A stretch of DNA of 64,000 nucleotides from the NCBI RefSeq assembly GCF_000526995.1, contig NZ_AZUI01000001.1:992001-1056000 (forward strand), read 5' to 3'. Within the stretch, counting starts at the first letter, position 1; each line of letters begins with the position of its first letter. This DNA comes from Lacrimispora indolis DSM 755. GTDB taxonomy: Bacteria > Bacillota > Clostridia > Lachnospirales > Lachnospiraceae. The position numbers and the translations under genes are program-made. Shown piece by piece: positions 35,365 to 43,727 of this stretch. The notes below the pieces were generated by a model. It had not been told where the DNA came from, ran no database searches, and was given only the letters and a program-made list of their open reading frames with translations.

Positions 35365-36306
35365 TCAGGCCACCTCGTTTCTCAGACGCGGGTCTGCCAG
35401 CGTCTGCAGGATATCGAACAGGAGATTAAAAACCACAAACAACACCCCGATGAGCAGCACATAGGCCTGAATAACCGGATAATCCCGGTTAAAGATGGAA
35501 GTGATGCAAAGGGTGCCAAGTCCCGGCCACGCAAATACGTTTTCCACTACAATCGTGCCGGCAATCAGCTGGGGAATGCTCATACCAATGGCTACAATAC
35601 AGGTATGCAGAGAATTTTTCAGGATGTGCCTGGTGAGAATCGACCTTTGGGTCAGTCCCCGCACATTGGCGTAAAGCACGTAATCTTCTCTCATATTTTC
35701 CAGCATATTGTTGCGGATCAGACGGATATAGGTGGAAATATAGGTCAGCGATACGGTGAACGCCGGTAGAATCAAATGCTTCCAGGTACCGCTTCCGCTG
35801 GTGGGCAGAAGATCCAGCCTGATGGACACAAACCACATCAGAAGCAGACCCACCCAATAAGCCGGCATGGCAGTGGTCATAAAGATAAAACCCCGGGTCA
35901 GACGGTCAAACCAGCTGTCCTTATAAACCGCGCAGAGAAATCCCACGGGGAGACTCAGCAGGATGACCAGTACCAGTGACGCGCCTGCCAGCATCAGGGT
36001 GGCAGGCAGACATCGCAGCAATTCCCCTGCCACCGTGCGGGAGGGATTGGTATAGCTGATGCCAAAGTCCAGCCGCAGGCATTCCAGAAGCCAGTCAGCA
36101 TAACGCACCAGATAAGGTTTGTCCAGTCCCAGCTCTGCCCGTACCTCTGCAATGGCCTCCTCTGTAATGACCGGTACCTGACGTACACGGAGAGCAACCT
36201 CCGCAGGATCAGAGGGAATTAAATTAATAAATACAAAGCAGATAAACGAAATACACAGAAGCAGCGGGATGGCCGCCAGGATTCGTTTGATGACATAATG
36301 CTTCAT
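35365..36306 (-). CDS. ABC transporter permease, OppB/NikB-like
   Basis: 313 residues from the ATG at 36306, preceded by AAGGAG with a 6-base spacer (an in-frame TTG lies further up). Six membrane segments; FINLIPSDPAEVALRVRQVP and ELGLDKPYLVRYADWL at the N-terminus and the loop RAGLT-like VRGLTQRSILTRHILKN are typical. Confidence 0.93.
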   Translation of the reverse strand: MKHYVIKRILAAIPLLLCISFICFVFINLIPSDPAEVALRVRQVPVITEEAIAEVRAELGLDKPYLVRYADWLLECLRLDFGISYTNPSRTVAGELLRCLPATLMLAGASLVLVILLSLPVGFLCAVYKDSWFDRLTRGFIFMTTAMPAYWVGLLLMWFVSIRLDLLPTSGSGTWKHLILPAFTVSLTYISTYIRLIRNNMLENMREDYVLYANVRGLTQRSILTRHILKNSLHTCIVAIGMSIPQLIAGTIVVENVFAWPGLGTLCITSIFNRDYPVIQAYVLLIGVLFVVFNLLFDILQTLADPRLRNEVA

Positions 36307-36352
36307 AGGCTTCTCCTTTTTCAAAAGAAAGGTGATCCTTGTTTCTCATGTT

Positions 36353-37969
36353 TTAGTAATACATATCTGCGAAAGGAACCTCATACTGAGTCTGAGTGAA
36401 GCCTACCCCCTTCAGATCGGTGCGGTAAATAGCCTTATTGCACTCAAAGGTCAGAGGAATGTACACCGCATCCTCGTGAAGGCGGGTGAGCACGAAGCTG
36501 TACAGCTCCTGCCGTTTCTCTTCATCGGTAGAAATCAGAATATTGGTGATCGCTTCATCAATCTCAGCCTTGTCATGAAGACCTTGCTGAGCAGCGTAGT
36601 CGCCGTATACAGGGGCGCGCATGGCTGCCAGGGAGGACTGAGGATCATAAGGTGTGCCCCAGCAGATGTTAAACACCATGTCAAAGTGACCGGCCTTCAT
36701 GTTATCACGGTAGGACTGCTCCTCCTGGCCGGTGATATCAATTTTGATTCCCAGCTTGGCGTATTCAGCCTGCAGATACTCTGCAATGGATTTTTCAGTC
36801 ACACTGTCACTGTTATACAGCAGAGCCAGCGTCATCTTCTTACCGTCCTTTTCCCGGATGCCATCAGTTCCCAGGATCCAGCCTGCATCCGTAAGCATTT
36901 GTCCGGCAGCCTCCGTATCATATGCATAGGGTTTCAGGTTTACATCACAATAGGGAATGGTGGTGGAGTACAGGGTGTCGGCAGGCTGCTCCAAACCGTA
37001 GAAAATACCGTCAGAGATGGCCTGCCGGTTGGTGGCGTGCTGCAAAGCCTGACGCACGGCAGTGTCGGATAAGATGCTGTTGGCGGTATTTAAAACGATA
37101 TGTCTGGTGGAGGTGGGATCAGATAAGGACACCTTAAATTTCTCACTGTCCACATACTTATTGACTGCGTCGGCATCGATCATGTTCTTGCCGAAGATTA
37201 AATCGATCTCACCTTTTTCCAAAGCCAAAATCCGGGTCTGGTTGTCGGGAATCACCTTGACCGTGATTTTCTTAATGGCAGGCTGTTCCCCCCAATAATT
37301 CTCATTGGCCTCAAATATTGCGTATTCATCGGTTACAAAATCGCTCAGAACATAAGGCCCTGTTCCTATGTAGGCTTCCACACCGTCCTTGGTGCTGCCA
37401 TCCTTCATGGCTGCCGGAGAGATCATGGCAAAGGGACGGGTAACTCCAAGTTCCGTAAGCATGGGATAATATGGCTCAGACAATTGGATCACAAAAGTAT
37501 TATTATCAGGAGCGGAGACCCCTACCAGCAGATTCATCATCTCCAGCCATGTATGGCGATCCTTGTTTTCAAGAATGGCATTGAAGTTTGCTAAAATGGC
37601 GTTGGCATCACAGGCCGTTCCGTCAGAGAAAGTTACACCCTCCCGGATTTTGAAAGTATAAACCTTTCCATCCTCGCTGATCTCCCAGCTTTCTGCCAGA
37701 CAGCCTTCATAACCAGCCTCCGTAATATTTACAAGACTTTCATAAAGCATCTCCTGTGCATACATCTCACCGGCGTACAAGTGAGGATTTAAATCACGGA
37801 TATCCCGGTAATTGACAAAAACCAGTTCCTCTTTTTTTCCGTCCGATACCACAGAATCATTGGGGGTATTTGTTGAAACTTCAGGCGCAGCCTTGCCGCT
37901 GCAGCCAGTCATCAGCGATATAAACAGTGCCCCTGTCAGGAGCAGGGCTCCAAAACGATGTTTTTTCAT
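36353..37969 (-). CDS. peptide/nickel-type substrate-binding lipoprotein (NikA-like, SBP_bac_5)
   Basis: 538 residues from the ATG at 37969 (GAGGAG upstream). Lipobox LMTGC gives a lipid-anchored extracellular receptor. The sequence LSEPYYPMLTELGVTRPFAM and GLEQPADTLYSTTIPYCD resembles NikA more than OppA/DppA, so nickel or a metal chelate is a plausible ligand; small peptides remain possible. First gene of the transporter operon with its own promoter and a LysR-type palindrome. Confidence 0.88.
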   Translation of the reverse strand: MKKHRFGALLLTGALFISLMTGCSGKAAPEVSTNTPNDSVVSDGKKEELVFVNYRDIRDLNPHLYAGEMYAQEMLYESLVNITEAGYEGCLAESWEISEDGKVYTFKIREGVTFSDGTACDANAILANFNAILENKDRHTWLEMMNLLVGVSAPDNNTFVIQLSEPYYPMLTELGVTRPFAMISPAAMKDGSTKDGVEAYIGTGPYVLSDFVTDEYAIFEANENYWGEQPAIKKITVKVIPDNQTRILALEKGEIDLIFGKNMIDADAVNKYVDSEKFKVSLSDPTSTRHIVLNTANSILSDTAVRQALQHATNRQAISDGIFYGLEQPADTLYSTTIPYCDVNLKPYAYDTEAAGQMLTDAGWILGTDGIREKDGKKMTLALLYNSDSVTEKSIAEYLQAEYAKLGIKIDITGQEEQSYRDNMKAGHFDMVFNICWGTPYDPQSSLAAMRAPVYGDYAAQQGLHDKAEIDEAITNILISTDEEKRQELYSFVLTRLHEDAVYIPLTFECNKAIYRTDLKGVGFTQTQYEVPFADMYY

Positions 37970-38013
37970 AATATTCTCCTCACGTCTCATTTGAAATAGT
38001 TTTAGCAGGAAAT

Positions 38014-38041
38014 ATTATACATCGGTTAGGCTTATCTAACC
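38014..38041 (-). promoter_or_regulatory. promoter with GGTTAG-N6-CTAACC palindrome, nik-like operon
   Basis: The palindrome (38024-38041) ends four bases before a perfect TATAAT -10 box (38014-38019) and so covers the -35 zone. The same palindrome in the same position precedes the LysR gene at 39017-39034. Confidence 0.65.
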
Positions 38042-38048
38042 AGTGACC

Positions 38049-38092
38049 AAAAAAGCAGGCTGCGTTATTCCAATATGTTATAACGCAGCCTG
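38049..38092 (-). terminator. terminator of the LysR gene, overlapping its stop codon
   Basis: Perfect 13-bp stem CAGGCTGCGTTAT with its complement (38056-38068, 38080-38092), then six U. The TAA stop of the LysR gene (38078-38080) lies inside the hairpin. Confidence 0.88.
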
Positions 38093-38977
38093 AAAGTTTT
38101 GTAAAAATTTTCGCGCAATAGGAGAAAGCTCATGCCCCTGCTCGTAAACATACCCAATGGACAAAAAGGGTTCACAGTTTCGGATTGGCAGCATCCGGAT
38201 ATCATACTGCTCGTACTTGGAACACATAAAGTTAATGCTGAGACTGCATACGTCTGTATGCAACAGGAGGTCAATGGTCAGGTGATCGCTGTTGGTAAGT
38301 GCAGCATAATGCAGCTGTTCCGTGCTGATGGTTCCAAGACTCACCTGCTCAAGATGATGTTCCATGGAAAAATATTCTTGTGTTCCCCTGACAAAACGCA
38401 GATTTCCAAGCTCGGAAATATCGATGGAATCCCGTTGATACATGGGATGATGGGGACCAACATAGATACAAGCTTCTTTGATATCCAATTCCTGATATTC
38501 CAGCTTTTTATGGGCAATGATGTGGCGGAATGCCTGTAACTGCTTTTGCGCCACATACAGGATTCCAATCTCAGCCTCCCCGCACCCCACCTGACTTGTG
38601 ATTTCCTCCACAGATCCCTGCTGGTGCCGCATGACAAGCTCCGCATTCTCCTTGCACAAGTCCACAAGAATGTGAGCAATCATATTGCTGGGGTAAGAGG
38701 ACAGGGACAGGGCCGCAGGAGCATTGAATTTATTGAGGCTCTTCATAACAGAGAGATTCTTTACAATATTTTGTGCGTATGTAAGCGTGGATTTCCCTTT
38801 TTCTGTCAGGCGAAGTCCCTTGCTCGTACGCTCAAATACCGTGTAGCCCAGTTCCTTTTCCAATGCTGAGATCGCCTTGCTGACATTCGGCTGGGATGTG
38901 AATAATGCTTCCGCCGCCTTGTTAAGGCTTCCGCGTTCACAAGCCACAAGAAAATATTCCAGCTGCTTTAATTCCAT
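38078..38977 (-). CDS. LysR-family transcriptional regulator
   Basis: 299 residues. Helix-turn-helix at 1-60 (MELKQLEYFLVACERGSLNK, AAEALFTSQPNVSKAISALE) followed by a periplasmic-binding-like effector domain. It lies directly upstream of, and in the same direction as, the NikA-like operon, with its own terminator. Both promoters carry the GGTTAG-N6-CTAACC palindrome, so it probably controls both itself and the transporter. Confidence 0.92.
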   Translation of the reverse strand: MELKQLEYFLVACERGSLNKAAEALFTSQPNVSKAISALEKELGYTVFERTSKGLRLTEKGKSTLTYAQNIVKNLSVMKSLNKFNAPAALSLSSYPSNMIAHILVDLCKENAELVMRHQQGSVEEITSQVGCGEAEIGILYVAQKQLQAFRHIIAHKKLEYQELDIKEACIYVGPHHPMYQRDSIDISELGNLRFVRGTQEYFSMEHHLEQVSLGTISTEQLHYAALTNSDHLTIDLLLHTDVCSLSINFMCSKYEQYDIRMLPIRNCEPFLSIGYVYEQGHELSPIARKFLQNFQAAL

Positions 38978-39007
38978 ACTCTCTCCTTTTCATATAAAAC
39001 AAAATCA

Positions 39008-39034
39008 ATTATAATCGGTTAGTAAAAGCTAACC
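39008..39034 (-). promoter_or_regulatory. LysR promoter with GGTTAG-N6-CTAACC palindrome
   Basis: The palindrome (39017-39034) is three bases upstream of a TATAAT box (39008-39013), copying the layout at the NikA-like gene. No good -35 box is present, as expected for an activated or self-repressed promoter. Confidence 0.65.
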
Positions 39035-39183
39035 ATTATTGTATTAGAATCATACCAGTTTGTCAATGATGAGACCCCCGATCATTCTTAGACTTTACCT
39101 ATTTTTCTTTGCATTCTTCAGCCTTCCTGATTTAATTATCCCTTTCATACGGTTACTTCCCTTCCAGCCTGTTTTTAACACAT

Positions 39184-39220
39184 TAAAACCGCCTTTAAAA
39201 TATTTTTAAAGGCGGTTTTA
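39184..39220. terminator. terminator of the DUF5722 gene
   Basis: Stem AAAACCGCCTTTAAA with its complement around an AT-rich loop, with U-runs on both sides. It is 60 bases after the stop at 39280. The rest of the 38978-39279 spacer holds only the LysR promoter. Confidence 0.8.
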
Positions 39221-39279
39221 ATGCTAAAAGGCCGATATTCACTGCATACCGTTACGGCATGATTTTTTTATTCCTGCTA

Positions 39280-40974
39280 TTATTTCTCCAATGATCTCCA
39301 CCGGAAGTTTGGAACCACATCAGACCATTTCTCAATTCCTATGATGGATTTGGCGAATTCCGTTGATTCCAGGGTATATTTCTTTTTATCAATATCCCGG
39401 AACACCTGCCAGATCTTACGGCGTTTTGTTGCTACAATATCGTCTCCCCTGTTCATGTTACATTCCCAAAGTCCAAAGGATAAGCCGCTCCTCACCTCCA
39501 GAGGGGCATCCACCTGGCGGCTTAAGATGTAAGCGTCAATATAAGGATTGCTGTCAACCATGTAATAGGAATAAGCATAAGCAGCTGCCTGAATCTGGGC
39601 CACATTGCCCCTTGTCTGGCTGGTGGCCGTAAAGCCCTGCTCTGTCAGAATGATGTGACGCACATGGCCGGCAGGAGATTTTAATGGATCCTGAGCCATG
39701 TAATCCGTCAGAGTGGTAAGGTTTTTAAAGTTAATGACAGGAGAGTTATAATCATTGGTGATCAGTCCGGTCTGGTCATCATCCCAGAATTCCGGCTCCG
39801 TCATGGGGCAGGGATAGGGATGATAGGATAAGCCCCAATCCATCTGTCCCTGTTCATTGGCAATGGAGTTAAAAGTATCTACGATGGCTCTTCCGCCGTA
39901 TTTCAGCTTATTATCGATCTCATTGTTCCAGTTGTAGTCCAGGGAATAATACACCCTGTCATTGGCGCTGGTACTCTTGATGGCTGTATAAAAGATCCGG
40001 AAGGCATCCTGGTAAGCCTGCACATAGCTGGTAATATCCTTTTCTCCCATGTAATTCCACTGCTGGTTGTTGATCTCATTTCCAACGATCCAGTTGGATA
40101 TCTTTCCGTGGTTTGGATTGGAACCATTGTACCGCTCCGCTAAAAAGGAGGCAATAGCCCTCGTCTGGTCAAGCCCTTCCTGGGTGGCCGGATTGAACAT
40201 ATAGTAAAATGCATTGGCATTTTTCTTTGTTCCAGGGTAGATTAAGTTCGGTGTGGCATCATTCCAGCCATTTAAAATAATGGCGGTTACCGTCATTCCT
40301 TTCCCGGACAGTGCGCTGATGGTCTCATCGTAGCTTGTGATGGCATTTTTATCGAAATGGTAGGTCTTTCCATCGTACTGGTAATCAATTCCCTGGCCCA
40401 GGATCTGATGGAAAGAAATATTGGTTGCAACGTGCTTCACCCCTAATTCAAAGGCATCTCCCAGCATGTTCAGCTGGATATTCAAGCCCTTCTTGGTAAG
40501 GGGATCATTAAATGGCTGGGTGTTGGCCGCAACCATCTCAGGATTTGTAATATAATGAGGTTTGCTGATTTCAATATATTTCGTTCCATCCCAAACTGCA
40601 ATGACGAATTTGCTGTAAAGTCTGTCCTCAGCCGTATTGCGGTTTAACGGAAACGTAAAGCTGACCTTGCCTCCCGGCGCTGAAGAAGCCGCGTAATCCG
40701 TTCTGCCGTCCAGATTATTCTGGTATGGCTGCAGTTCTACCAGATAGAGGACGCCATCCGTTCCCGTCATATCGGCATTGATTTCTGCCTGAACTGTCAC
40801 GCTGTTCTTATCAGAATTGATCAGGCAGGACTGAATCGCCGCCTGTACTGCTGCGGCTGCAGCTGTGTCTGCGGCTGTATCTGCATCTGCCAATGAAACA
40901 AAGGCAGAAGCGCAGCATAAAAATGCAGCGGTTAAAAATCCGGTCACGGTTCTGCCTATTTTTCTTTCCTTCAT
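39280..40974 (-). CDS. secreted DUF5722 protein (glycoside-hydrolase-like)
   Basis: 564 residues from the ATG at 40974, which follows GGAGGG by 8 bases. Signal peptide (VTGFLTAAFLCCASAFVSLA). About residues 40-150 form a beta-sandwich domain; the rest looks like a TIM barrel of the DUF5722 family: VTAIILNGWND, ISNWIVGNEINNQQWNYMG (a typical acid/base Glu motif GNEIN), WGLSYHPYPCPM and HIILTEQGFTATSQ (a possible nucleophile Glu). By this pattern a retaining glycosidase is likely; the substrate is unknown. Single gene with its own terminator. Confidence 0.8.
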   Translation of the reverse strand: MKERKIGRTVTGFLTAAFLCCASAFVSLADADTAADTAAAAAVQAAIQSCLINSDKNSVTVQAEINADMTGTDGVLYLVELQPYQNNLDGRTDYAASSAPGGKVSFTFPLNRNTAEDRLYSKFVIAVWDGTKYIEISKPHYITNPEMVAANTQPFNDPLTKKGLNIQLNMLGDAFELGVKHVATNISFHQILGQGIDYQYDGKTYHFDKNAITSYDETISALSGKGMTVTAIILNGWNDATPNLIYPGTKKNANAFYYMFNPATQEGLDQTRAIASFLAERYNGSNPNHGKISNWIVGNEINNQQWNYMGEKDITSYVQAYQDAFRIFYTAIKSTSANDRVYYSLDYNWNNEIDNKLKYGGRAIVDTFNSIANEQGQMDWGLSYHPYPCPMTEPEFWDDDQTGLITNDYNSPVINFKNLTTLTDYMAQDPLKSPAGHVRHIILTEQGFTATSQTRGNVAQIQAAAYAYSYYMVDSNPYIDAYILSRQVDAPLEVRSGLSFGLWECNMNRGDDIVATKRRKIWQVFRDIDKKKYTLESTEFAKSIIGIEKWSDVVPNFRWRSLEK

Positions 40975-41186
40975 TTTCGCATCCCTCCATGTTGTCTTAA
41001 TCAGGTTCTTTACAATGATAACCAATTTTCCTGCTTTTTACAATAACGTTTTTATTACGTATTTGTAAAAAAACCTTAAGGACCGTACGCTTCAACGCAT
41101 TAAAATGCTGCAAATACGGGATATTTCAAAGAAGGCCAAATGAATATGTGAACCTAAAAAAGGTAACCAAACTCTGTATATAATGC

Positions 41187-41244
41187 TTGACATATGATAA
41201 ATCACCTGATAAACTGATAATCGAATTACCGATAATCAGATTAT
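41187..41244 (+). promoter_or_regulatory. TetR-operon promoter and GATAATC palindrome
   Basis: -35 TTGACA (41187-41192), 17-base spacer, -10 TAAACT (41210-41215). Downstream is a perfect palindrome GATAATC-A-GATTATC (41230-41244), with further GATAA repeats from 41196 on. It suits a TetR operator; the GATAAT/ATTATC words also recall Fur-type iron boxes, though the spacing is 3 rather than 1. Confidence 0.6.
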
Positions 41245-41274
41245 CAGTATAACAGCAGGAGGTAAAACAGACAA

Positions 41275-41886
41275 ATGTCCAAACCTGATCGTTCCATTGA
41301 TCCGCGGATTCTAAGCAGCGCAAAAAAAGTATTTTTAACACATGGGTTTCAGAATGCATCCTTAAAGGAAATCTGCGAGGCTGCCGGAATCACCACGGGT
41401 GCCCTGTATAAGCGGTACAAAGGAAAGGAAGCCTTGTTTAACGCAGTGGTGGCGGAGACGGTTGCAGCACTTGATGATTTTATTGAACAGCGATGCAAGG
41501 TAGAAGCCAGCTCCCTGTCCGATGACGCATTGGTAAAGGCGTGGGATATGGACGAAGAAAACACGTTGGATTATTTCCGGTTCTTCCATGAATACCGCGA
41601 CGGTTTTATTCTGCTCTTAACATGTGCGGAGGGAACGGCCCATTCCAACTTTCAGCATGACTGGGTTGAGAAAATGACTGAAAAGACTTATGAGTATTTC
41701 CTGGAAGCACAAAAACGGGGGCTGACCCGCACAAACACCTCCATTGAGGAGTTTCATATCCTGCTTTCTGCATTCTGGACGACAATTTATGAGCCGTTTA
41801 TCCACGATTTTACATGGGAACAGATAGAATCCCATAACAAACTCATCTGCGGCCTGTTTAACTGGCGCCAGGTTTTGGGGTTTTAA
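41275..41886 (+). CDS. TetR-family transcriptional regulator
   Basis: 203 residues. N-terminal DNA-binding domain (DPRILSSAKKVFLTHGFQNA, then SLKEICEAAGITTGALYKRY) and a divergent all-helical C-terminal domain with TWEQIESHNKLICGLFNWRQ. Heads an ABC-ABC-MATE set on the same strand, which it presumably represses. Ribosome site AGGAGG. Confidence 0.93.
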   Translation: MSKPDRSIDPRILSSAKKVFLTHGFQNASLKEICEAAGITTGALYKRYKGKEALFNAVVAETVAALDDFIEQRCKVEASSLSDDALVKAWDMDEENTLDYFRFFHEYRDGFILLLTCAEGTAHSNFQHDWVEKMTEKTYEYFLEAQKRGLTRTNTSIEEFHILLSAFWTTIYEPFIHDFTWEQIESHNKLICGLFNWRQVLGF

Positions 41887-41890
41887 CGCC

Positions 41891-41947
41891 CCGCAGCCCC
41901 TCCTGCGGAGGGGTTCCTGTTTATCTGTTAGTTAGTTTTAACTAACT
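41891..41947 (+). promoter_or_regulatory. hairpins and palindrome between tetR and the first ABC gene
   Basis: Two mutually exclusive hairpins overlap, CCGCAG/CTGCGG (41891-41908) and CCCCTCC/GGAGGGG (41897-41913), then a palindrome AGTTAG-TTTTAA-CTAACT (41930-41947). The palindrome shares its GTTAG-N6-CTAAC core with the LysR sites at 38024 and 39017. The hairpins could be a weak terminator or attenuator; the U-run is short. Confidence 0.5.
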
Positions 41948-41975
41948 TATATAAAATATAAAGGAGGTAACGAAC

Positions 41976-43727
41976 GTGTTTCAAAAAGTGCTGGAATATG
42001 CAGGTGATTACCGGAAAACAACCTACCGGGCAATTGCCGCCATGCTCATAGGCATGGTCATGAACGTACTGCCGTTTTGGTTCATCTACCAGATCATCCG
42101 CCCGCTGCTCATGAGGGAGGAAATCACGGGCGGGTATGTGGCCTGGCGCATCGCCGCCATCGCCATCTGCGCACTGCTGTATGCCCTGTTCTATATCTGG
42201 GGCCTTTCCCTCTCTCACCATTCAGCCTACAACACGCTGAAAAATCTGCGCATCTCCCTCCAGGGCAAGCTGGAGAAGCAGCCCCTTGGCGCTATTGAGG
42301 AAAAGGGAGTGGGCGCCATAAAGAAAATGTTTATCGACGACATCGAAACCATCGAGCTTTTGCTGGCCCATGCGCTTCCTGAGGGAATTGCAAACCTGGC
42401 CATCCCGGCTCTGGTATTTGCCGGAATGTTTCTTGTGGATCCCAAGCTGGCTCTTCTGGCCCTGTGCTCCCTGCCTCTTGGAATGATTGCCATGATGGTG
42501 ATGTACCGGATCGGCATGAAAGATATGGGCAATTACTATGCTGCGGCACAGAAGATGAACAATACCATTGTGGAATACATAAACGGCATGGAGGTCGTCA
42601 AGGTGTTCAACCGGGATGGGGAGTCCTATCACCGGTTTGAGGGAGATGTAAAAAGCTACCGGGATTTCACCCTGGCATGGTATAAGGCCTGCTGGCCCTG
42701 GATGGCGCTTTATTCCAGCCTTGTGCCCTGCGTGGCGCTTTTTGTTCTGCCCGTAGGTTCCTACTTCGTCATTCAGGGATATTCCACACTTCCGGATCTG
42801 GCCCTGGTTTTGTGTATGTCCTTTGGGGTGGGAGGCCCCCTTCTCAGAGCCCTTGGCTTTATGTCCACACTGCCTCAGATCAATCATAAAATCACCAACC
42901 TGGAGCAGATGCTGAACGCGCCGCCCCTTCAGCAATCCAATAAGCCCTTTACCGGAAAGGACCATGGGGTGCGTTTTGAGGATGTGCGCTTTGCCTACAA
43001 GGAGGCTGACGTTCTGCACCGTATCACACTGGATGTACCGGAGGGCACGCTGACCGCTTTGGTAGGGGAATCCGGCGGCGGCAAGTCTACCCTCGCCAAG
43101 CTGCTGGTCCATTTTTATGACGTGACCGGAGGTGCTGTCAAAATAGGAGAACAGGACATCCGGGACATGAGTCTGGAAGCTCTTAATAATGAAATCTCTT
43201 ATGTTGCCCAGGAACAGTTTTTATTTAACATCAGCCTTTTGGAAAATATTCGTCTCGGCAAGCCGGAGGCAACGGATGCCCAGGTGATGGAAGCAGCAGA
43301 AAAGGCCCAGTGCGGCGAATTTCTGGCCAGGCTGGAAAACGGCATTCACACCATTGCAGGTGACGGCGGAAAGCAGCTTTCCGGAGGTGAACGCCAGCGT
43401 ATCTCACTGGCCCGTGCCATTTTAAAAAATGCACCCATTATTGTTCTGGATGAAGCCACCGCTTTTATGGATCCTGAAAATGAGGAAAAGATGAATGAGG
43501 CTATTGCCCAGGTCATTCAGGGGAAAACCGTCATTGTTATCGCCCACCGCCTGCATTCCATAGTAGGCGCGGATCAGATCTGTGTTCTGGACTCAGGAAG
43601 GCTGGCCGCTGCCGGAACCCACGAAGAGCTGCTTAACAGCTGCCCTGTCTACCAAAGACTCTGGCAGGCCGCCCAGGGCAGCGCCCAGTGGAAGGTCACC
43701 ACTGCGAAAGGAGGAAATGCTCAATGA
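41976..43727 (+). CDS. ABC transporter, fused permease-ATPase (first half of a heterodimer)
   Basis: 583 residues: six membrane segments (exporter fold) in 1-320, then the ATPase with Walker A GESGGGKST, signature LSGGERQRIS and Walker B IIVLDEATAFMD. Resembles the IrtA/YbtP-type paired transporters more than multidrug MsbA types, by eye only. GGAGG precedes the ATG. Its stop overlaps the next gene start. Confidence 0.88.
   Translation: MFQKVLEYAGDYRKTTYRAIAAMLIGMVMNVLPFWFIYQIIRPLLMREEITGGYVAWRIAAIAICALLYALFYIWGLSLSHHSAYNTLKNLRISLQGKLEKQPLGAIEEKGVGAIKKMFIDDIETIELLLAHALPEGIANLAIPALVFAGMFLVDPKLALLALCSLPLGMIAMMVMYRIGMKDMGNYYAAAQKMNNTIVEYINGMEVVKVFNRDGESYHRFEGDVKSYRDFTLAWYKACWPWMALYSSLVPCVALFVLPVGSYFVIQGYSTLPDLALVLCMSFGVGGPLLRALGFMSTLPQINHKITNLEQMLNAPPLQQSNKPFTGKDHGVRFEDVRFAYKEADVLHRITLDVPEGTLTALVGESGGGKSTLAKLLVHFYDVTGGAVKIGEQDIRDMSLEALNNEISYVAQEQFLFNISLLENIRLGKPEATDAQVMEAAEKAQCGEFLARLENGIHTIAGDGGKQLSGGERQRISLARAILKNAPIIVLDEATAFMDPENEEKMNEAIAQVIQGKTVIVIAHRLHSIVGADQICVLDSGRLAAAGTHEELLNSCPVYQRLWQAAQGSAQWKVTTAKGGNAQ

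Noticed and set aside
36332..37072. 246-codon plus-strand ORF opposite the NikA-like gene
   Set aside because: Shadow of the sense frame, no ribosome site, no recognisable motif.
38024..39034. DtxR/IdeR iron box
   Set aside because: The half-site GGTTAG fits, but the two halves are six bases apart instead of one, so the classical iron box does not match. A LysR or another regulator is more likely.
41026..41186. Small gene between the DUF5722 gene and the TetR promoter
   Set aside because: Short frames here have no ribosome site and no similarity; the stretch appears to be non-coding promoter DNA.
42222..43112. 296-codon minus-strand ORF inside the first ABC gene
   Set aside because: Antisense shadow of a conserved transporter; codon pattern follows the sense gene.
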